Made by a program: the position numbers and the translations under genes
Part shown: one piece after another, positions 58,501 through 64,000 of the stretch
Position numbering within the stretch: position 1 is the stretch's first letter
How the letters are laid out: every line of letters begins with the position of its first letter
Notes under the pieces: model-generated
The model's database searches: none
Told to the model about the DNA's origin: nothing
The model's input: the letters and a program-made list of their open reading frames with translations, nothing else
Source of the DNA: Platanthera guangdongensis
Taxonomy: Eukaryota > Streptophyta > Magnoliopsida > Asparagales > Orchidaceae
Assembly (NCBI GenBank): GCA_039583875.1
Contig: CM077166.1
Location: 94,644,094 to 94,708,093, forward strand
Length of the DNA stretch: 64,000 bases
Direction of reading: 5' to 3'

Positions 58501-60660
58501 CTTGATTCATAAACAACGGAAGATAGTAAATATTGCTAAAATAGTTTTTGTGCCCTTTTAATGATAGAAAAATTGTGATAATTTGGATTTACCATATTGA
58601 GATAACCTAATATTTATCATAATTTTGTTAGGCATCTTGCATGAGTTCTTAGGGTAGTTCATGTTCAAACTGGTAGCGTTTGGAAGCTTTAAGGAAATTA
58701 ATTAAATGCCAGATAAATTAGGAAAATTATAATTTCCTGGATTTAGTCTATTTGTGTCATGATAAGTCTCCAGTAAATAAGGTAAGCCATTTGGATGAGT
58801 ATTTGGATTATCTCATGTCCGGTCCGACATGTAGCCTAGGATGGTCTGCATTTGGCAAGATGGGTAAATTGTAATAAGATACGATGGGACATGGTGTAAG
58901 AGTTAGCCATTTTGGATAGATGTGGATGAGTTCACCATAGAAGGATAGGAGAAGTGGTGAGAAATTGGTTTGGCTAGAGTTTAGAGGCGCTTGGGTTCGA
59001 CGAAAGATCGTCTTCCCCGAGGTAAGGTAGAGTCAAATCACCCTAGGATTAGCCTATTGTAATATGAGAAGGTAATGGGTAAGGGAATCAACCAATAATA
59101 ATAAGTACCTTGCGAAAGGGAACGCTGGGCGTAAACCCAACAAAGTTCTGAGTGCCCCTTGAGAGCCCTTCACAGGGAATACCGGGGGCAGTCCTGGGTT
59201 AACGTAAACTGTATTAACAAGCTGAAAAGAGTAACTTAGTAATTAGGGTTGCACATTTCACGAACACAGATAGCACAGGAAGATAGTTGGGAGCTTCAAC
59301 TTGGATAGTTAAGAGAGGGACGTTTTGGTCTGGGGAGTTTTAGCTCGATTGTGTGAGACGGACATTTTGGTTCGGGGAGCTTTGGCTCGGTTTTGAATAC
59401 GATAAATTTGCATGTGCATGAAAGGAAAGAAAATTAAGGCAGTGGGTCTTCGGTATTGGAGGGTCGATGCACCGACGCCAATACGCTGACTCGGCAAGTG
59501 TGGTTAGCACTTCGCCAACAAAAGTCCGGTACGCCAGCCGACAAGAGTACGCATGAGTCCGCTTCGTGCACCAAGCGTTGATGCGTACGATAGGTCTGAC
59601 CGGTAGTGCTTTACTGGTTTAGAGGTGGGGGAGGCCCAACACACCGCTTCTGACTGCCACTACGGAGGTATCCTGGGAGGTTACGACTCTAGAAAGGGGG
59701 AACTAAAGGTCTGTGTGCACAGAGTCAGGTGTGTGTTCTGCATTTGCATGATCCATCATACACACTTGCATGTCATAATATAATCGATTTATTTAACCCC
59801 TGACACATAAGGTATAAGTGGAATGGGATGCTTATACATTAGGACTTGCAAAACGACCCCTTGGTCTATAAGCTTGTGTGGGCAAGTTTATAAATTAAGT
59901 TTAATTTTGATATATATTTACTGCTATTTGATAACCGACACCCCAATGTATAAATTGGTATGGGACTTTTTATAGGATGGGAGCCTTGCAGAAGACCCCT
60001 TGGCTTATGTGTTATCACATAAGTGAAGGTTACTTTTCATATTTCATCTTATTGTCAATATCTATTATAGAATTGCTAGTATATGTATGTTGCCATTTGT
60101 TTTTGATTATTCTCCACCTTCAAGTCCTCCCCTTTCTTCCCCTCCGCTTGGTGCCTAGGAGCCATGGGGGAAGGGGTGGGGGATGATAGGGCTTAGTCAT
60201 TTAGACTAACGACTTTCGAACCGCCTCATTTTAGGGAATCGTGGAGCCCAGCACGGGGGAGCAGCCCCAGAGACCGGTGCGCTTGGAGATTGGGCAGTCT
60301 AGCTCCGGAGTTCATACAGCCGGGACCGTGAGTCTCGACCTTGAGTAGATGTTCTATTTTTGCTTTCGCATGAGTGATTTGTAGTGAGGACATGATGTAC
60401 CGGGCATAAGCCCGTATTTTAGTACTCTGATATATTATTCTGTGGACACTCCCTTCATGGAGATTATCTATATGATATGTGATTTTCTGTGGACTTCTAG
60501 TTTGCATTTACTTTGTTTTGCTACTTTTCTGTGATCGAATCGGCCGGCAGAATAGGCGATTCGCGGTGATGACGCTTCAGGGCGTGAATGTGTCACCGCA
60601 AAGCGGCGGTTCTGGGCCTAAGACCCCGGTGTTTTAAAAAGGAAAAAAAAGGGTCTTACA
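55528..60660. mobile_element. Element G: probable solo LTR of about 5.13 kb
   Basis: Begins TGTAACATC and ends GGGTCTTACA, so it has LTR-like TG...CA ends on both strands, and it interrupts D's LTR cleanly. Flanks GCTGA and ACTGG would be a GCTGG duplication with one change each. There are no retroelement coding motifs, no second LTR copy and no primer site in it. The minus-strand reading TGTAAGACCC resembles the start of Tekay-type LTRs, so minus orientation is more likely. Contents: ~160 bp direct repeats at 55700-56110, a run of 23 C, a GC-rich island at 56800-57060, the rest AT-rich. A non-coding non-autonomous element is an alternative. Confidence 0.65.
56462..56484. repeat. Run of 23 C within element G
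   Basis: An uninterrupted C run, preceded by another short C run and followed by ACACACAC. Length is likely to vary or be misread. Confidence 0.85.
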
Positions 60661-60792
60661 ACTGGTCCATGTGATGTTGATTCTAAGGACTTGGACTAGA
60701 CTTTAGGACACAACCATGACCCTGGCTATACATTGTGGGTCATATGATCCTAACTTAGTGAACCTAGCCCAAATCTTACTAGGGATCCAACA
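60661..60792 (-). repeat. 5' LTR of element D, remaining part
   Basis: Continues the LTR after element G and ends GGATCCAACA at 60792, matching the left LTR's end at 11655. Followed by AAGAT, the partner of AAGAG at 9870-9874. Confidence 0.9.
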
Positions 60793-61102
60793 AAGATATC
60801 TGGGAATTCCTCCCGCATTGCTAGCTCATGCTCCCAAGAGAAATCATCTCGCCCTTAGTTGTCCCAACGCACCTTGACGAGCTCAACCTCTTTCTTCTGT
60901 AATTGGCGAACATTCTAATCCTCTAAGCTAACTGGATGGAGCTTCATCCTCAAGTTCTCTTCTAACGACACCGTTGCTGATTCGATCACATCACTAGCCT
61001 CCACCAGGGCTTTCCGCAAGACAGGGACATTAAAGACATCGTATAATCCACTCAGCTCCGCAGATTACGCTAATAGGTAAGCTGCTTCTCCAATACATTC
61101 TA
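60793..61102 (-). pseudogene. pol: Chromodomain-like end of pol of element C
   Basis: Minus strand: IGEAAYLLA, then a stop, SAELSGLYDVFNVPVLRKAL, and a tail with KKEVELVKVRWDN, then another stop, and SWEHELAMREEFPDIF. This matches the C-terminus of Tekay-like pol, as in element B (LSGLQDVFHISVLRKA; MVKVRWDN). Three stops show decay. It is cut on the right by element E at 61103 and on the left by D at 60792. Confidence 0.8.
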
Positions 61103-61674
61103 TGAAAAATGGATAAAGAGCTAAGTAAACCGCAAACTTTATTGCTCTAAAAAGATAATTATTACATAGGTATGCCCCTTTATTTATAGAAATAGGGGGA
61201 GATGAGGGAATTACAGCAAATTATGTGGGACTATATACAACCAGCGTGGATTATGCGGTTCGACATTATAAAATCGTCAACTATACAAGTAATAAACCAG
61301 CAGGCTTCAAAGCGGCAATCTCCTAGAGTTAGCAGCTCGAGCTGACCGCCTGACCGCAACTGCGGGTTGATATCATACCGTAGTTGCGACAATCCACCAT
61401 ACCGCATCTGTTGCAATCTCTCGGACAGGAACCGCGGCCTCACCCTGACCACTGCGGCTTTAACTAGACTGCTGTTGTGGCCCTGAGATTGACCGTTGTC
61501 GCTACTCTTTACCAGACCGCTGCGAATACTCTTTGCCAGACCACTGCTACTGATGTCCACGAGAACACAAGCCGAGGTTTATCACCAGACCGCCAGACCA
61601 GACTGCAAGCACGCTGGAACCATAAGACCGCTGTAGTTAGATACCAGGCCGCCCGATCTCTCCAATCTTTAGCA
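61103..61674 (-). repeat. 3' LTR of element E (about 572 bp)
   Basis: Minus strand from TGCTAAAGATTGG to CCATTTTTCA. Right border is set by the adjoining tract AAAGGGGGAG (61675-61684, minus strand); left border by the end of C's pol sequence. Only one copy is in view, so the borders are inferred. Confidence 0.7.
61181..61188 (-). promoter_or_regulatory. TATA box in the LTR of element E
   Basis: Minus strand TCTATAAATAAAGG, TATAAATA in the 3' half of the LTR. Confidence 0.55.
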
Positions 61675-64000
61675 CTCCCCCTTTAGCTGGAGCATATATA
61701 TCGACCATGCCCAGCTTGTTATAGACCACCTCAGAAGGAGTAACCGACTTGGTGAACAAATCAACTAGTTCTCTCTCTGAGGTAACAAATGGAGTGCAAA
61801 CATGATTCTTAAAAATTTCCTCTCTAATGAAATGACAATCAACCTCAATATGCTTTGTTCTCTCATGAAAGACAGGATTTCTTGAAATATTAATGACATG
61901 TTTGTTATCAGAGAACATAGGAAGAGGATGGTCATAGATTTCTCTCAAGTCAAGCATAAGCGCCTGTAGCCACTTTAACTCGCAGGTAGTCGAGGTCATG
62001 CTCCTATACTCTGCTACAGCACTTGACCTTGAAACTATTGCATGCTTCTTGCTTTTCCAGCTAACATGGATTCCTCCTACAAAAATGCAAAACCCTGATG
62101 TTGACTTTCTATCTTCCTTGTTATCAGCATAGTTGGCATCAGAATATTCTTCAATCTTCAGATGGACATTCTTCTGAAACAACAAGCCCTTTCCTGGAGA
62201 CCCTTTCACATACTCCAGAATCTTCATGGTAAAGTGAAGATGACACTCTCTAGGACTTTGCACAAACTGATTAACCTACCCAACTACATAATAGATATCT
62301 AGACTAGTAACAGTAATATATATAAGGTTTCCTACAAGTCGCCTGTACATAATGAAATCTGGTAGAATACGAGAATCGTCAGTCCAGCCTTTATCATCAC
62401 CAACAGCCATCGGGCAACGAGCAGGTTTTGTGCCAAGAAGACATGTCTCCTTTAAGAGGTCTAGCGCATACTTTCGCTGTGAAAGAACCATCGAGGTCCT
62501 CGTTCGTGAAATCTCAATTCCTAGGAAGTACTTTGGCGGTCCCATATCCATCGTAATAAAGTGTTATCGAAGATATCGTTTCGCTAGATCAACGCCCTCC
62601 ATATCATCACCCGTCAAAAGAATATCATCAACATAGACAGCAAGAACTACAAGGCCTTCATTAGTCTTGTGTATAAACAAAGAATGATCAGCAGAACTTT
62701 GAGTGAACCCAATAAGAGAAACAATTGCACTAAACATTTCAAACCAAGCTTGTGTCTTCTGCTTTAAACCATAAATCGCCTTCCAAAGTTTGCACACCTG
62801 AGACTCCCCCTGAGCAACATACCTAGGAGGTTGCTCCATGTAGACCACCTCTTGTAAATCCCCATATAAAAAGACATTCTTTACATCCAACTGAGAGATT
62901 TCCCAGTCTCTATTAACAACCACAAAGAAGAAAACACAGATAGTGATGATGCAAGCAATAGGAGAAAAGGTACTAAGGAAATCCACCCCATATATCTGTG
63001 TAAACCCTATTGCAACAAGTCGTGCCTTATACCGTTCAACAGAGCCATCTAGAAGATACTTAAGCACAAAGACCCACCGACATCCAAACACATCAATGCC
63101 CAGAGGTGGGGGGACAAGAGTCCAAGTCTCTCTCTCGGTTAATGTTTTCATTTCTTCATCCATAGCAGCTTTCCATTGAGGAATAGCAAGTGCCACTTGA
63201 TATGTTTTCGGAATGATAGTAGAAGAAATAACAAGTGCAAAATTATTTACAGTTATGGAAAGTTGAACATATGAGACAATAACATCAATCAAATTGTGAG
63301 TACATTGGAGAACGCCCTTTCGTAGGGCAATTGGAAGATAGAGATCACTACACTCTAGAGGAGGCAATGTACTGACAGAAGAAATAAGAGACTCCGGAAC
63401 AGGCATAGAGGGCTACAAGGGCAACATAGCAGGCTCCCGAGAAATAGAGGGAGCAATAGGAGGAGATGTGAAAAGAACGGGCACTGGTGGACATTCCAAG
63501 AGAATAGGTAGGGAAGAAGAAGTATTAGTAGGTACGAGAGAAGAAGGAGGTGATAAATACAGAGAATCTTCAAAGAAGGTAACATCTGGTGAAACGTATT
63601 GTTGCTGCAAGAGCGGATCAATACATCAATACAACTTTTGAGTACGATAATAGCAAAGGAATATACATTTAACTGAATGGGCAGAAAGTTTGTCACGTCG
63701 AGGAGAAGGGACGTGAACAAACGCAGTATAGCCAAAAGTTTTAAGTGTCAAAGGAAATGGTTCAGCCTCTGGATATAAGAATGAAAATGGAGTCATGCCC
63801 TGAATAACTGATGAGGGAATACAGTTAAAGAGATAGTAAGCAAGAAGACCGCATGACCCCCAATAAGTCTGAGGGACATTCATTTGCAAAGAAATACTGT
63901 GAGAAACATCCAGAAGAGGACGATTCTTGCGTTCAACAATGTCATTCTGTTGAGAGGTATATGGACAACTTGTTTGATGAATCAAACCCTTGCTCGCACA
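61637..64000 (-). pseudogene. pol: pol of element E (end of integrase, RT, RNase H), four stops
   Basis: Minus strand, one frame throughout. Integrase end at 63985-63700 (HQTSCPYTSQQNDIVERKNR; LKTFGYTAFVHVPSPRRDKL). Reverse transcriptase 63240-62560 with CRWVFVLKYLLDGSVERYKARLVA, SQLDVKNVFLYGDLQEVVYMEQPPRY, IYGLKQKTQAWF and VYVDDILLTG. RNase H 62200-61800 with YSDANYADNKEDRKSTSGFC and NISRNPVFHERTKHIEVDCHFIREE. Stops at 63626, 63413, 62564 and 62276 are the only breaks. The frame reads through the purine tract and ends at 61637, within the LTR. Confidence 0.9.

Larger units (their letters stand above)
9875..60792 (-). mobile_element. Element D: Sirevirus-like Copia LTR retrotransposon, split by A, B and G
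   Basis: Matching LTRs lie at the two ends (9875-11655 and 53898-60792, the latter interrupted). The outer flanks are AAGAG on the left and AAGAT on the right, a 5 bp target duplication with one change. Reading on the minus strand the order is LTR, primer site, gag, protease, integrase, reverse transcriptase, RNase H, an extra env-like frame, polypurine tract, LTR. Copia order, the long gag with a zinc knuckle and the extra downstream frame are typical of Sireviruses. Removing A, B and G leaves about 13 kb. Many stops and frame breaks show it is dead. Confidence 0.9.
7692..61102 (-). mobile_element. Element C: Tekay-like Ty3 element, split by D and cut by E
   Basis: Only two pieces remain in the window: the 3' LTR with adjacent polypurine tract (7692-9874) and the tail of pol with a chromodomain-like region (60793-61102). 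They join in frame across element D. The rest of its pol, its gag and its 5' LTR lie beyond element E, outside the window. It is inserted into the 5S-like repeat; the five bases before its LTR are CCGAC, but the matching right-hand duplication is not in view. Confidence 0.75.
61103..64000 (-). mobile_element. Element E: Copia retrotransposon, 3' part only
   Basis: LTR at 61103-61674, purine tract, then pol on the minus strand to the window end. It lies in C's pol. Element order (integrase upstream of reverse transcriptase) shows Copia. The left 5' flank is TTCTA; the other end is outside the window. Confidence 0.88.

Overview
This window is nuclear DNA from a flowering plant. The evidence is plant-type LTR retrotransposons of the Ty3 Tekay-like, Ty3 Tat-like, Copia Sirevirus-like and other Copia kinds, a methionine-initiator-tRNA primer site in several of them, GT-AG introns of about 70-76 bp, and a relic of a 5S rRNA tandem repeat. 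I cannot name the species. I see no ordinary host protein-coding gene: nearly all of the 64 kb is retrotransposon inserted into retrotransposon.

Layout. (F) 1-5245 is the 3' part of an old Tat-like element with its 3' LTR. 5246-6164 is unassigned and ends in a TA microsatellite. 6150-7691 is a degenerate ~784 bp 5S rDNA-like tandem unit. (C) A minus-strand Tekay-like element starts at 7692 (its 3' LTR, 7692-9744) and reappears at 60793-61102 as the tail of its pol. (D) A minus-strand Sirevirus-like Copia element (9875-60792, LTRs 9875-11655 and 53898-55527 plus 60661-60792) sits in C just before C's polypurine tract. D is broken by three later insertions: (A) a plus-strand Tekay-like element, 12127-35862, duplicating GCTTT; (B) a second plus-strand Tekay-like element, 44080-53595, duplicating GCATT; and (G) a 5.1 kb probable solo LTR, 55528-60660, inside D's right LTR. 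(T) A complete, very young Tat-like element, 19150-32389, lies in A's integrase/chromodomain junction and duplicates GGATC. (E) A minus-strand Copia element runs from 61103 past the window end, also inserted in C. The order of insertion is therefore 5S unit, then C, then D (and E), then A, B and G, then T.

How the genes work. Each sense gag-pol encodes a capsid protein, protease, reverse transcriptase, RNase H and integrase, copied through an RNA intermediate. B is nearly intact and appears to join gag to pol by splicing a 76 bp intron. T carries a sense gag-pol with two RNase H domains and two single-base frame breaks. Between T's pol and its 3' LTR are two antisense, intron-containing genes, each with its own TATA box on the minus strand; the same two-gene module, TATA boxes included, is visible in decayed form in F. 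Between T's convergent sense and antisense genes lies a set of four related hairpins whose stems covary.

The best candidates for undescribed biology are T's two-promoter antisense module, T's covarying 3' hairpins, a trio of equal-loop covarying hairpins in A's leader, the 5S relic, and TCGTCGA/TGTCGACA microrepeats shared by unrelated element families. All calls are from reading the sequence; no database search was possible.
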